From the NCBI GenBank assembly GCA_019119815.1, contig DWWH01000082.1, positions 1 through 33,947 of the forward strand: a stretch of DNA of 33,947 bases. The letters are read 5' to 3'. The position numbers were made by a program, and so were the translations under genes. The DNA comes from Candidatus Eisenbergiella intestinipullorum. GTDB lineage: Bacteria; Bacillota; Clostridia; Lachnospirales; Lachnospiraceae. The notes beneath the pieces were generated by a model. That model was not told where the DNA came from, made no database searches, and saw nothing but the letters and a program-made list of their open reading frames with translations. Below, one piece after another: positions 8,041-15,934 of the stretch. Every line of letters starts with the position of its first letter. Position 1 is the first letter of the stretch.

Positions 8041-8742
8041 GTGATCAAACGCTTTCAGAACGGCATACATCTGTATCTGGATGAAAACATGGATTTTGAT
8101 GCGCTTTTGGACCGGGTGGCGGAAAAATTCCGCCGGGCGGCACCCTTCTTCCGGGATGCCTCCGTCGCCGTTTCCTTTGAGGGACGGCCGCTGACCCCGG
8201 CCCAGGAGGCCCGCCTGGTACAGGCCATATCGGAGAATTCCTCTCTTGAGGTGACCTGCCTGATCGGGAAGGACGAGGAGGAAGGAAAGCCCTATATGCG
8301 GGCGGTGGAAGCGGCGTTTCGGCGTTTTGCCGACCGGGAGAATACGGGACGATTTTATCGGGGAACGCTGAAAAGAGGGCAGATCCTGGAATCCTCCGGG
8401 AGCATCGTCGTGGTGGGAGATGTGAAGCCCGGCGCCTGCGTGATCTCCTCCGGGAACGTGATCGTGCTGGGCGCTCTGTGCGGAACCGCCATCAGCGGCG
8501 GAGACGGAAGGAAGGAAAGTTTCATTGCAGCGCTTGAAATGACCCCGCAAAAATTAAAGATCGGGGATTTCAAATATCATACCCAGGAAAAAGAAGAGGA
8601 GAGTCTCTGGGAGCCGATCCTTTCCCGGATCGGGCTTCGGCTCTCTCCGCCCTGTTCCAAAGAGGACGGGGAACCTGAAATACGGCCGAAGGTGGCTTAT
8701 GTGGAAGGAAACCGCATAGTCTGTAAGACAATTTACGAATGA
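8041..8742 (+). CDS. minC: Septum-site determining protein MinC
   Basis: Inhibitor of FtsZ ring assembly, delivered to the poles by MinD. The 233-residue protein has a variable N-terminal FtsZ-interacting domain (about 1-100) and the conserved C-terminal right-handed beta-helix that binds MinD, seen in GTLKRGQILESSGSIVVVGD, then VKPGACVISSGNVIVLGALC and GTAISGGDGR. It starts at GTG 8041 with AAAGGA at 8028-8033, seven bases away. It follows PBP2 by 38 bases and precedes minD by 59, so it belongs to the same transcription unit. Linkage of minCDE to mreBCD and rodA is common in Clostridia. Confidence 0.92.
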   Translation: MIKRFQNGIHLYLDENMDFDALLDRVAEKFRRAAPFFRDASVAVSFEGRPLTPAQEARLVQAISENSSLEVTCLIGKDEEEGKPYMRAVEAAFRRFADRENTGRFYRGTLKRGQILESSGSIVVVGDVKPGACVISSGNVIVLGALCGTAISGGDGRKESFIAALEMTPQKLKIGDFKYHTQEKEEESLWEPILSRIGLRLSPPCSKEDGEPEIRPKVAYVEGNRIVCKTIYE

Positions 8743-8801
8743 ATCACTGACCGTCCGAAACGGCGCTCAGGGGACAAATATTCCGAATCGGAGGTATTTG
8801 C

Positions 8802-9611
8802 ATGAGTGAAGTAATTGTCGTTACATCGGGAAAAGGCGGCGTGGGCAAAACGACCACCACCGCAAATGTGGGCACCGGCCTGGCAGCGATGGGAAAGCGG
8901 GTCGTGCTGATCGATACGGACATCGGACTGAGAAACCTGGATGTGGTCATGGGCCTGGAAAATAGGATCGTCTACAATCTGGTGGATGTGGTGGAAGGCA
9001 ACTGCCGCGTCAAGCAGGCGCTGATCCGGGATAAGCGCTATCCGGGCCTGTATCTGCTTCCCTCCGCTCAGACCAGGGACAAGACTGCGGTGAATGAAAG
9101 CCAGATGATCAAACTGATCGAGCATCTGAAGGGGCAGTTTGAATACATTATCCTGGATTGCCCGGCAGGCATCGAGCAGGGCTTCAAAAATGCCATTGCG
9201 GGAGCAGACAGGGCTCTGGTGGTGACCACGCCGGAGGTATCCGCCATCCGGGATGCGGACCGCATCATCGGCCTGCTGGAGGCCCACGATTTCGCCCGTA
9301 TCGATCTGGTCATCAACCGGATGCGCTATGACATGGTCCGGCGGGGCGACATGATGACTTCAGGCGACGTGGTGGACATCCTCGCGATCCCTCTGATCGG
9401 GATTGTTCCGGATGATGAGAATGTGGTGATCGCCACCAATCAGGGAGAACCGCTGGTCGGCAACAATACGCTGGCCGGACAGGCCTATCAGAATATCTGC
9501 TGCCGGGTCCTGGGAAAGGAAGTCCCTTTTCTGGACCTGGAGCATCCGGTTTCCCTCTGGACGAGATTTACCGGCATTTTTCATAAAAGTCAGGAGGGGA
9601 GGATCGGATGA
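8802..9611 (+). CDS. minD: Septum-site determining ATPase MinD
   Basis: ParA/MinD family ATPase that dimerises on the membrane with ATP and recruits MinC. The deviant Walker A motif GKGGVGKTT starts at residue 10, with the signature Lys11 and the P-loop Lys16; DTDIGLRNLD and DCPAGIEQG are the switch regions. A C-terminal segment LWTRFTGIFHK (about residues 250-262) would form the amphipathic membrane-targeting helix. The 269-residue length is typical. The ribosome site GGAGG lies about six bases before ATG 8802. Its stop overlaps the minE start (ATGA at 9608-9611). Confidence 0.96.
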   Translation: MSEVIVVTSGKGGVGKTTTTANVGTGLAAMGKRVVLIDTDIGLRNLDVVMGLENRIVYNLVDVVEGNCRVKQALIRDKRYPGLYLLPSAQTRDKTAVNESQMIKLIEHLKGQFEYIILDCPAGIEQGFKNAIAGADRALVVTTPEVSAIRDADRIIGLLEAHDFARIDLVINRMRYDMVRRGDMMTSGDVVDILAIPLIGIVPDDENVVIATNQGEPLVGNNTLAGQAYQNICCRVLGKEVPFLDLEHPVSLWTRFTGIFHKSQEGRIG

Positions 9612-9880
9612 GGATACGCAGTCTTTTTCACAGGAAAACCTCCAGGCAGGTGGCGAAGGACAGGCTGAAGATCCTCCTGATCTCAGACCGTGCGGGCTGT
9701 TCCCCGGAGATGCTGGAAATGATCAAAAAGGACATCGCCGAGGTGATATCCAAATACATGAAGATAGATACGAACAATATGGAGATACAGATCAGTAAGT
9801 CCGCTCTCAGAGGCAGAGGAAAGAATCCCACGCTGTATGCGGACATTCCGATCCTTGATCTCCGCAATCAGACGCTTTAG
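9608..9880 (+). CDS. minE: Cell division topological factor MinE
   Basis: Small 90-residue activator of MinD ATPase that drives Min oscillation or gradient formation. The N-terminal part (FHRKTSRQVAKDRLKILLIS) matches the membrane and MinD-binding region, and the DRAGCSPEMLEMIKKDIAEV stretch leads into the dimerisation domain. The start codon overlaps the minD stop, implying coupled translation. Presence of MinE shows an oscillating MinCDE system rather than the DivIVA/MinJ type of Bacillus. It is followed by a 64-base gap before rodA. Confidence 0.93.
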   Translation: MRIRSLFHRKTSRQVAKDRLKILLISDRAGCSPEMLEMIKKDIAEVISKYMKIDTNNMEIQISKSALRGRGKNPTLYADIPILDLRNQTL

Positions 9881-9944
9881 TCAAAGCGAAGCATGAAGAA
9901 GGGCGCGCCGGTTTCGCGGCTGCTGCTCTGACAATGAGGAAAAC

Positions 9945-11057
9945 ATGTTTAAAAGGTATCAACTAAAGAATTACGATTTCAAACTGATCCTGCTGCTGCT
10001 TCTGATCTCCGCCATCGGGGTCATGGCTGTCGGCAGTGCGGATGAGTCTCAGCAGCAGAGACAGATCCTGGGCGTAGCGCTGGGAATGGGGATCATGGTG
10101 GTGATCTCTCTGATCGACTATTCCCAGCTGCTGAAGCTGTACTGGGTCTATTATGTGCTTTCCATCGGCATGCTCGGGGCCGTCCTGATCTGGGGAGAAA
10201 AAGTAAACGGAGCCACACGGTGGATCAATATCCCCCACCTGATCCAGTTCCAGCCGTCAGAAATTACAAAAATTTTATTGATTTTATTCTATGCACAGTT
10301 TATTATTAAACATAGGGAGAGGCTGAATACATTCAGGATACTTTCCCTATGTGTGTTGTTGATGCTGCCGGCGATCATCCTTCTGTACATGGAGCCGAAC
10401 CTTTCCACGACCATTCTTTACTGTATTCTATTCTGTGTGCTGATGTTCGTGGGAGGCTTAAGCTACAAGGTTATAGGTGCGGTGCTCGCAGTTGCCGTCC
10501 CGTCCCTGGCTGTTCTTCTTTATCTCGTGATGCAGCCCGGGCAGACGCTGATCAGAGGGTATCAGCTCACACGGATCCTCGCATGGCTGAATCCGGAGCA
10601 GTATGCGGACACGGAGGCCTATCAGCAGCTCAATTCGGTCATGGCGATCGGTTCAGGCCAGCTTTGGGGAAAGGGCCTGAACAATAATGTGATAGCGTCA
10701 GTAAAAAACGGTAATTTCATTTCGGAGCCGGAGACGGATTTCATCTTTGCAGTCATTGGAGAAGAACTGGGATTTGTCGGGTCATGTGTTGTGATCGTCC
10801 TGCTTTTTCTCATCGCGCTGGAATGTATTTCCATAGCCAGGCAGGCAAAGGATCTGTCAGGAACCATCATCGCATCCGGAATGGCAGCGATCATCGGCTT
10901 TCAGAGCTTTATGAACATCGCCGTTGCTACAATGATCATGCCGAATACCGGAATCCCGCTCCCCTTTGTCAGCTCCGGCCTTACGTCGCTGGTCAGCCTT
11001 TTCATAGGAATGGGATTCGTGCTGAATGTCCGATTGCAGAGGAAAAAAAATTACTAG
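9945..11057 (+). CDS. rodA: RodA, SEDS-family peptidoglycan glycosyltransferase
   Basis: A 370-residue polytopic membrane protein of the FtsW/RodA/SpoVE (SEDS) family, which polymerises lipid II and works with PBP2. About ten hydrophobic segments are present. Family landmarks are GATRWINIPHLIQFQPSEI, then MEPNLSTTIL, the large extracellular loop with GSGQLWGKGLNNN and SEPETDFIFAVIGEELGFVG (the region with the catalytic Asp), and the end MPNTGIPLPFVSSGLTSLVS. The context with mre and min genes, and the lack of an adjoining ftsI, favours RodA over FtsW. It starts at ATG 9945 and is followed 17 bases later by mgsA. Confidence 0.93.
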   Translation: MFKRYQLKNYDFKLILLLLLISAIGVMAVGSADESQQQRQILGVALGMGIMVVISLIDYSQLLKLYWVYYVLSIGMLGAVLIWGEKVNGATRWINIPHLIQFQPSEITKILLILFYAQFIIKHRERLNTFRILSLCVLLMLPAIILLYMEPNLSTTILYCILFCVLMFVGGLSYKVIGAVLAVAVPSLAVLLYLVMQPGQTLIRGYQLTRILAWLNPEQYADTEAYQQLNSVMAIGSGQLWGKGLNNNVIASVKNGNFISEPETDFIFAVIGEELGFVGSCVVIVLLFLIALECISIARQAKDLSGTIIASGMAAIIGFQSFMNIAVATMIMPNTGIPLPFVSSGLTSLVSLFIGMGFVLNVRLQRKKNY

Positions 11058-11074
11058 TATAGGAGAAGGTGGCT

Positions 11075-11470
11075 ATGAATATTGCACTGATTGCGCACGA
11101 CGCAAAAAAGAAGCTGATGCAGAATTTCTGCATTGCTTACAGGGGGATCTTAAGCAAGAATGAGCTTTATGCAACGGGAACGACGGGGCGGCTGATCGAG
11201 GAAGTGACCAATCTGAATGTGCACAAGTTTCTCGCCGGCCATCTGGGCGGAGAACAGCAGATCGGCGCGCAGATCGAGCATAACCAGATCGATCTCGTCA
11301 TCTTTCTTCGGGATCCGCTGACTTCAAAATCTCATGAACCGGACGTAAACAACGTGGTGAGGCTGTGCGATATCCACAATATCCCGCTGGCGACCAATGT
11401 GGCCACGGCTGAGCTTTTAATCAAATCACTTGACAGAGGAGATCTGGAGTGGCGTGAAATGTATAAATAA
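11075..11470 (+). CDS. mgsA: Methylglyoxal synthase with Glu at the catalytic Asp position
   Basis: Converts dihydroxyacetone phosphate to methylglyoxal and phosphate, a bypass of lower glycolysis that relieves sugar-phosphate stress. The 131-residue protein keeps IAHD (His8, Asp9), ATGTTG, FLRDPL, HEPDV and ATNVATAEL, so phosphate-binding and most catalytic residues are present. At the place of E. coli Asp71 (GGDQQ motif) it has Glu60 (GGEQQ, codon GAA at 11252-11254), and the preceding GPxGG is GHLGG. ATG 11075 is chosen, with AGGAG at 11061-11065, over the in-frame GTG at 11069, which overlaps that site. It follows rodA closely, an order also seen in other Clostridia. Confidence 0.9.
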   Translation: MNIALIAHDAKKKLMQNFCIAYRGILSKNELYATGTTGRLIEEVTNLNVHKFLAGHLGGEQQIGAQIEHNQIDLVIFLRDPLTSKSHEPDVNNVVRLCDIHNIPLATNVATAELLIKSLDRGDLEWREMYK

Positions 11471-12554
11471 GAAAAGAACATGTTTTTTGCGGGCTGCTTT
11501 GCGGCTCTTTGACAGACGGTGCGCCGGATGTCCCCGCGGGGACCGGACGGCTGCGCTGTGCCTGCCGGCCCGCCGGCCCGTTATCCTGCGGCGCTGTACG
11601 GCTCTGCTGTGTGCAGCGCTCCTTTTTTTGTTGTCCGGCTGCGGCGGAAAGGAGATCCCTCTCGCCTATGATCCGGCCTCCGATGTATCGGGCTTTCGCA
11701 TCGCGGATGACTCCGCAGGAACGGTCGCGGATCCTTTCGCCCAGGATCTGTGTGTTGCCACGGGAGACGTGGGGACGGATGAGGCCGGGGTGGACACCCA
11801 GGTGCTGACTGCGGCGGGGCTGTTTGATCTGACCAGGCACGAGGTGCTGTATGCGCGGAACATCCATGAACGGCTGAATCCGGCGAGCCTGACCAAGCTC
11901 ATGACTGCGGTGGTCGCGCTGAAGTACGGAAACACGGAGGACACCATCACGGTGACGGAGGAAGCCATGATCACGGAATCGGGCGCCACGCTCTGCGGCC
12001 TGGAGGTGGGAGATCAGCTCACGCTGAACCAGGCGCTGCATGCGCTCCTGATCGCTTCGGCAAATGATGCGGCGGCAGCCATTGCAGTCCATATCGGCGG
12101 CAGCATAGAAGGCTTTGCGGAGCTGATGAATAAGGAAGCGGTGGCCATCGGGGCCACAAACAGCCATTTCGTCAATCCCCACGGGCTGACAGCGGACAAC
12201 CATTACGTGACGGCCTATGATATGTACCTCATTTTCAACGAAGCCCTGCAGTATGACCTGATCAGTGAGATCATCCACATGACCAGCTACGAGACGGTCT
12301 ACATGGACAGCGCCGGAAATTCCAAGACCCTGTCCTTTCATACGACGAACCAGTATCTGAACGGAAATTATAAGGCACCGGGTCAGGTGACAGTGATCGG
12401 AGGAAAGACCGGAACTACGAGCGCGGCCGGAAGCTGTCTGATCCTGCTGGCGCGGGATACCTCCGGAAGCCCCTATATCTCGGTCATCCTGAAGGCGACG
12501 GCAAGAGATGTGCTTTATGAGCAGATGACGAGGCTTTTAAATGTAATTGCTTAA
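11454..12554 (+). CDS. D-alanyl-D-alanine carboxypeptidase (peptidase S11), putative lipoprotein
   Basis: Low-molecular-weight penicillin-binding protein that trims the terminal D-Ala of peptidoglycan stem peptides outside the membrane. Active-site motifs are SLTK (Ser codon 11886-11888), SAND as SxN, and [11 protein letters not shown]. The N-terminus is odd: an Arg- and Cys-rich, very GC-rich stretch (about 11500-11600) before a hydrophobic helix ending in LLSGC (about 11630-11642), a lipobox, so the mature enzyme may be a lipoprotein. The start is uncertain. GTG 11454 has GGAG nearby and overlaps the mgsA end by 17 bases; TTG 11487 is a shorter option. The single S11 domain lacks a visible C-terminal amphipathic anchor, consistent with lipid anchoring. 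Confidence 0.88.
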   Translation: MKCINKKRTCFLRAALRLFDRRCAGCPRGDRTAALCLPARRPVILRRCTALLCAALLFLLSGCGGKEIPLAYDPASDVSGFRIADDSAGTVADPFAQDLCVATGDVGTDEAGVDTQVLTAAGLFDLTRHEVLYARNIHERLNPASLTKLMTAVVALKYGNTEDTITVTEEAMITESGATLCGLEVGDQLTLNQALHALLIASANDAAAAIAVHIGGSIEGFAELMNKEAVAIGATNSHFVNPHGLTADNHYVTAYDMYLIFNEALQYDLISEIIHMTSYETVYMDSAGNSKTLSFHTTNQYLNGNYKAPGQVTVIGGKTGTTSAAGSCLILLARDTSGSPYISVILKATARDVLYEQMTRLLNVIA

Positions 12555-12559
12555 AAAGG

Positions 12560-12588
12560 TTGTTTTTTCATTGGATTTCATCTATAAT
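12560..12588 (+). promoter_or_regulatory. Sigma-A-like promoter before the P-loop protein gene
   Basis: TTGTTT (12560-12565), 17 bp, TATAAT (12583-12588). The -10 box is perfect and the spacing optimal; the -35 is weak. Transcription would start near 12595, giving a leader of about 45 bases before ATG 12641. Confidence 0.65.
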
Positions 12589-12640
12589 AAGACATATCTC
12601 AAAGGCGTGCAGGCGTCAATTTACTTTAGGAGGGATCGCA

Positions 12641-13063
12641 ATGGTTCAGTTAATCGTAGGCAAAAAGGGGAAAGGCAAGACCAAGCAGCTTCTGGATAAG
12701 GTCAACAGCGAAGTGAAGGAGATCTCCGGAAGTGTCGTATATCTGGATAAAAGCAGCAAGCACATGTTTGAGCTGAACAACAAGGTGAGACTGATCGATG
12801 TCCGTGAATTCATGGTTGAGAATTGTTCGGAATTCATGGGCTTTCTCTGTGGGATCATTTCTCAGGACCGCGACCTGGAGAAGATGTATCTGGACAGCTT
12901 CCTGACCATATCCGGCCTGGGAGAGGACAGTGACATCCTTCCGGCTGTGGAGAAGCTTGAGAAGATCAGCGACGCCTATCATGTAGACTTTGTACTCAGC
13001 GTATCAAAGGACGAAAATGAATTGCCGGATAGCCTGAAGTCGAAGATTGTTGTATCTCTTTAA
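12641..13063 (+). CDS. Conserved P-loop protein of unknown function
   Basis: A 140-residue soluble protein beginning MVQLIVGKKGKGKTKQLLD, a Walker A-like P-loop at residues 7-14. No clear Walker B or other family signature follows; a VVYLDKSSKHMFEL stretch could hold a switch Asp. Similar Lachnospiraceae proteins are sometimes labelled as twitching-motility PilT, but the protein is far too short and lacks PilT boxes, so I do not adopt that name. The start ATG 12641 is firm: AGGAGGG at 12628-12634, six bases away. It has its own promoter (12560-12588) and a strong terminator right after it, so it is probably a single-gene transcript. The function is not known. Confidence 0.8.
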   Translation: MVQLIVGKKGKGKTKQLLDKVNSEVKEISGSVVYLDKSSKHMFELNNKVRLIDVREFMVENCSEFMGFLCGIISQDRDLEKMYLDSFLTISGLGEDSDILPAVEKLEKISDAYHVDFVLSVSKDENELPDSLKSKIVVSL

Positions 13064-13076
13064 ATAGAAGGACAAT

Positions 13077-13104
13077 AGCCCCGGTTTTCCGGGGCTTTGT
13101 TTTT
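13077..13104 (+). terminator. Strong rho-independent terminator, immediately before the next gene's ribosome site
   Basis: AGCCCCGG (13077-13084), TTTT loop, CCGGGGCT (13089-13096), then TTGTTTTT (13097-13104). The perfect 8-bp GC-rich stem with T tract ends only five bases before GGAGGAG (13110-13116) of the following gene. Confidence 0.9.
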
Positions 13105-13122
13105 GGTTCGGAGGAGTGCGGA

Positions 13123-14502
13123 TTGGCCGGAAATAATGGTAAGATCAGACAGTACAGAAAGCCGCTGAATATCAATCTGGGGATCATCATTTTCAGTGTG
13201 ATCTTCATTTATATCATCATCTGTGTTTTCCTGTATTTTACACAAAAGCAGATACAGCCCTATGAGGTGAGAACGGGTTCCCTTTCCGTGGACAGCGTTT
13301 ACCGGGGGATCGCCCTGAGGGAGGAAACCGTGGTTTCGAGCACGGATTCCGGTTATATCAATTATTATGCCAGAGAAGGGGAGCGCGTCGGGAGCGGAAA
13401 GCTGGTATGCAGCGTGGATGAAAGCGGGGAGCTGAAGGAGATGTTTGAGGCGGGAGAGGCCGAAGACGGACAGCTTTCCGCCGACGACCTGGCGGATGTC
13501 AGGAGTGAGATCACAGGTTTCATGAATGGCTTTAACAGAAAGCAGTTTGGAGAGGCTTATGATTTTAAATATCTGCTGGAGGGAACGGCTCTGAAAATCT
13601 CTAATGAAAGCATCCTGGCTGATCTGGAAAGCCTGGGAAGCTCTTCCTTTGTCACCTTCTGCAATGCGCCGGAGTCGGGGATCATGGTATATTCCACGGA
13701 CGGGTATGAGGACCTTGCGGCAGAGCAGCTCACCGATGAGCTGTTTGACGAATCCTCCTATCAGAAGAACCAGCTGATCAACAATGATCTGGTTTCCGAA
13801 GGGGATTCCATTTACAAGCTGGTGACAAATGAGAACTGGTCCATTGTGATCCGGACGGATGCGGAGCTGGCGCAGTATCTGCTGGAGGAGGAATATGTGC
13901 AGGTGCGCTTCCTGAAAAACCAGGATGTATCCTGGGCAGAGGTGAGTGTGCTGGATACGGAAGGAGACAGTACTTATGTAAAGCTGGATTTCAACAATTC
14001 CATGATCTCCTTCTGCACGGAGCGTTTTGTTGACATCGAGCTGATCACACAGGAGGAAGAGGGACTGAAGGTCCCGAATTCGGCCATTGCGGAAAAGGAA
14101 TTCTTCCTCGTCCCCAGGGAGTATATGACCAAGGGGGCGAACGGTGCGGACGGCGTCCTGCTCGAGACCTATACGGAGGAGGGAGAGGCGACCACGGAAT
14201 TCATTGCGACCACCATCTATCAGGAGACGGAAGAGGATTATTACATTGACAATTCCATCCTGAAGGTGGGGGACGATCTGGTGAAGCCGGATTCCACAGA
14301 TACCTATACCATATCGAGGAGCGCCGTGCTGACAGGAGTTTACAATATCAATAAGGGATATGCGGACTTTAAGGAAATTCAGATCCTGTCGCAGAACGAT
14401 GAGTATGCGATCGTAAAGTCCAATACCACCTATGGTCTGAGCGCTTATGACCGCATTGTTCTGGATGCGGAAACGGTGGATGTGGACGAGCTGATCTATT
14501 AA
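13123..14502 (+). CDS. HlyD-like membrane-fusion/adaptor protein, orphan
   Basis: A 459-residue protein with one N-terminal membrane helix (about residues 20-41, rich in Ile/Phe) and a long extracytoplasmic part. The segment after the helix, GSLSVDSVYRGIALREETVV then INYYAREGERVGSGKLVCSV, is a lipoyl/barrel-sandwich half typical of HlyD-type adaptors. The acidic middle (about 105-135) and the C-terminal barrel follow. No ABC or RND transporter lies beside it; instead it precedes yggS and sepF, an arrangement I associate with Lachnospiraceae, so it may act in cell envelope or division rather than export. TTG 13123 is supported by GGAGGAG at 13110-13116. It begins right after a strong terminator, so its expression needs readthrough or an unseen promoter. 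Confidence 0.75.
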   Translation: MAGNNGKIRQYRKPLNINLGIIIFSVIFIYIIICVFLYFTQKQIQPYEVRTGSLSVDSVYRGIALREETVVSSTDSGYINYYAREGERVGSGKLVCSVDESGELKEMFEAGEAEDGQLSADDLADVRSEITGFMNGFNRKQFGEAYDFKYLLEGTALKISNESILADLESLGSSSFVTFCNAPESGIMVYSTDGYEDLAAEQLTDELFDESSYQKNQLINNDLVSEGDSIYKLVTNENWSIVIRTDAELAQYLLEEEYVQVRFLKNQDVSWAEVSVLDTEGDSTYVKLDFNNSMISFCTERFVDIELITQEEEGLKVPNSAIAEKEFFLVPREYMTKGANGADGVLLETYTEEGEATTEFIATTIYQETEEDYYIDNSILKVGDDLVKPDSTDTYTISRSAVLTGVYNINKGYADFKEIQILSQNDEYAIVKSNTTYGLSAYDRIVLDAETVDVDELIY

Positions 14503-14595
14503 AAAGACATCGGCAGGAAGGCCTCGGTTTCAGGGAATGCGTCCGGCGGCGCAGTTTCCGGTCCGGATTCGGGCCTTCGGAATGGAGGAAAATAT

Positions 14596-15288
14596 ATGGT
14601 CAGAGAAAATCTGAAGGCAGTACAGGAAAAGATCGGACAGGCCTGTGCGAGAGCGCACCGTCCGGCAGAAGATGTGACGCTGATCGCAGTGAGCAAGACG
14701 AAGCCTGTGGAGATGATCCGGGAGGCATATGAGGCCGGTATCCGGGATTTCGGAGAGAACAAGGTGCAGGAGCTGATGGATAAGATCCCCCAACTTCCCT
14801 CTGACATCCGATGGCATATGATCGGGCATCTGCAGCGGAATAAGGTGAAATATCTGGTCGGAAAGGTTGCAATGATCCACAGTGTGGACTCTCTGCGGCT
14901 GGCGGAGGAGATCAGCCGCGAAGCCGTGAAGCAGGATACGACCGTAAAGATCCTGATCGAGGTAAACGTGGCGGGAGAAGAGAGCAAATTCGGGGTAAAG
15001 CCGGAGGAAACGGAAGCTCTTGTCAGAGCTGCCGCCGCCCTTCCCGGGATCCGGGTCTGCGGTCTGATGACGATCGCACCGATCACACAGGATCCTGAGA
15101 GCAGTCGAATTTTTTTCCGGACTTTGAAAAACTTATCTGTTGACATGGAAGGCAAAAACATTGATAATGTACATATGGTTTGCCTGTCCATGGGAATGAC
15201 AGGCGACTATGAGACCGCCTGTGAGGAGGGCGCCACGTTTGTCAGGGTCGGCACGGGAATATTCGGCGAACGCTCCTGGCAGATCTAG
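14596..15288 (+). CDS. yggS: YggS/PLPBP family PLP-homeostasis protein
   Basis: A 230-residue protein with the alanine-racemase N-terminal fold but no second domain. The PLP lysine is in AVSKTKP (about residue 36), followed by FGENKVQEL, WHMIGHLQRNKVK, SVDS, EVNVAGEESKFG and LSMGMTGDYE, all hallmark stretches of the family. It binds PLP, buffers its cellular level and affects amino-acid pools; no enzymatic reaction is established. In Gram-positives it is commonly found just before sepF in the division cluster (B. subtilis ylmE-ylmF), as here. ATG 14596 has GGAGG at 14584-14588. The 93-base gap before it holds AAGGCC and GGCCTT as a weak inverted repeat only. Confidence 0.93.
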   Translation: MVRENLKAVQEKIGQACARAHRPAEDVTLIAVSKTKPVEMIREAYEAGIRDFGENKVQELMDKIPQLPSDIRWHMIGHLQRNKVKYLVGKVAMIHSVDSLRLAEEISREAVKQDTTVKILIEVNVAGEESKFGVKPEETEALVRAAAALPGIRVCGLMTIAPITQDPESSRIFFRTLKNLSVDMEGKNIDNVHMVCLSMGMTGDYETACEEGATFVRVGTGIFGERSWQI

Positions 15289-15326
15289 CTTCATCTGACA
15301 GGTTGAAATAAGGAGAGCAAGCAGTT

Positions 15327-15842
15327 ATGGGTTTTATGGACAGGTTTTTGAGTTATATGAAGCTGAACGGCGACGAAGATTATGATGATGAGTACGATAA
15401 CGATGAATATGATGATTATGATGAAGAACCTGAAAGAAAAGTTTCCAAAATAAGCTCCAGAAAGGCGAAATCCGTATCTGCAGAGGATGAGGAGGATCGT
15501 CCGAAAAAGGCTTCTCCCAAGATCACGCCGATCAAGCAGGTCCGCAGAGGCAACGGAGCGGGAATGGAGGTCTGTGTGATCAAGCCCACCAGCATAGAAG
15601 ACGGCAGAGAGATCACGGAGACGCTTCTGGCGAACCGGACGGTGGTCCTGAATCTGGAGGGCCTGGATGTGGACATCGCGCAGAGGATCATTGACTTCAC
15701 GTCGGGCTCCTGTTTTGCGATCAGCGGGAATCTGCAGAAGATCTCCCAGTACATATTTATCATTACGCCGGCCAGCGTGGACATTTCCGGAGATTTTCAG
15801 GATATTTTCAACGGTTCTGTCGATGTGCCGGGTTTTCACTGA
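15327..15842 (+). CDS. sepF: Cell division protein SepF
   Basis: Cytosolic FtsZ-binding and membrane-binding protein that aligns FtsZ filaments and anchors them to the membrane. The 171-residue protein starts with an amphipathic helix, MGFMDRFLSYMKL, which would insert in the membrane. A very acidic low-complexity linker follows (about residues 16-36, repeated Asp, Glu and Tyr, DNA at 15370-15432), then a Lys/Ser-rich stretch. The SepF core (about residues 85-165) has VVLNLEGLDVDIAQRIIDFT, SGSCFAISGNLQKIS and FIITP. AAGGAG lies upstream of ATG 15327. It pairs with yggS by synteny. Confidence 0.95.
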   Translation: MGFMDRFLSYMKLNGDEDYDDEYDNDEYDDYDEEPERKVSKISSRKAKSVSAEDEEDRPKKASPKITPIKQVRRGNGAGMEVCVIKPTSIEDGREITETLLANRTVVLNLEGLDVDIAQRIIDFTSGSCFAISGNLQKISQYIFIITPASVDISGDFQDIFNGSVDVPGFH

Positions 15843-15880
15843 AAAGACGGCCTAAAACCGGCCGCGCAGCGGAAGGAAAG

Positions 15881-15913
15881 AAAGCGAATCCCAGTCAGAT
15901 TCGCTTTTATTAT
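15881..15913 (+). terminator. Hairpin terminator between sepF and aroB
   Basis: AAAGCGAATC (15881-15890), 7-nt loop, GATTCGCTTT (15898-15907), then TATTAT. The 10-bp stem is perfect and the T-rich tail short. It ends about 10 bases before the ribosome site of aroB (GGAGAGG at about 15920-15926), so aroB must be read through it or use an overlapping promoter. Confidence 0.7.
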
Positions 15914-15934
15914 GGTTGATGGAGAGGACTTGTC

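Noticed and set aside
12560..12640. Upstream extension of the P-loop protein to an earlier in-frame start
   Set aside because: The extension crosses the promoter, and a near-ideal AGGAGGG stands before ATG 12641.
12641..13063. Naming the P-loop protein PilT
   Set aside because: Only the P-loop is shared; the length and the missing secretion-ATPase boxes argue against it.
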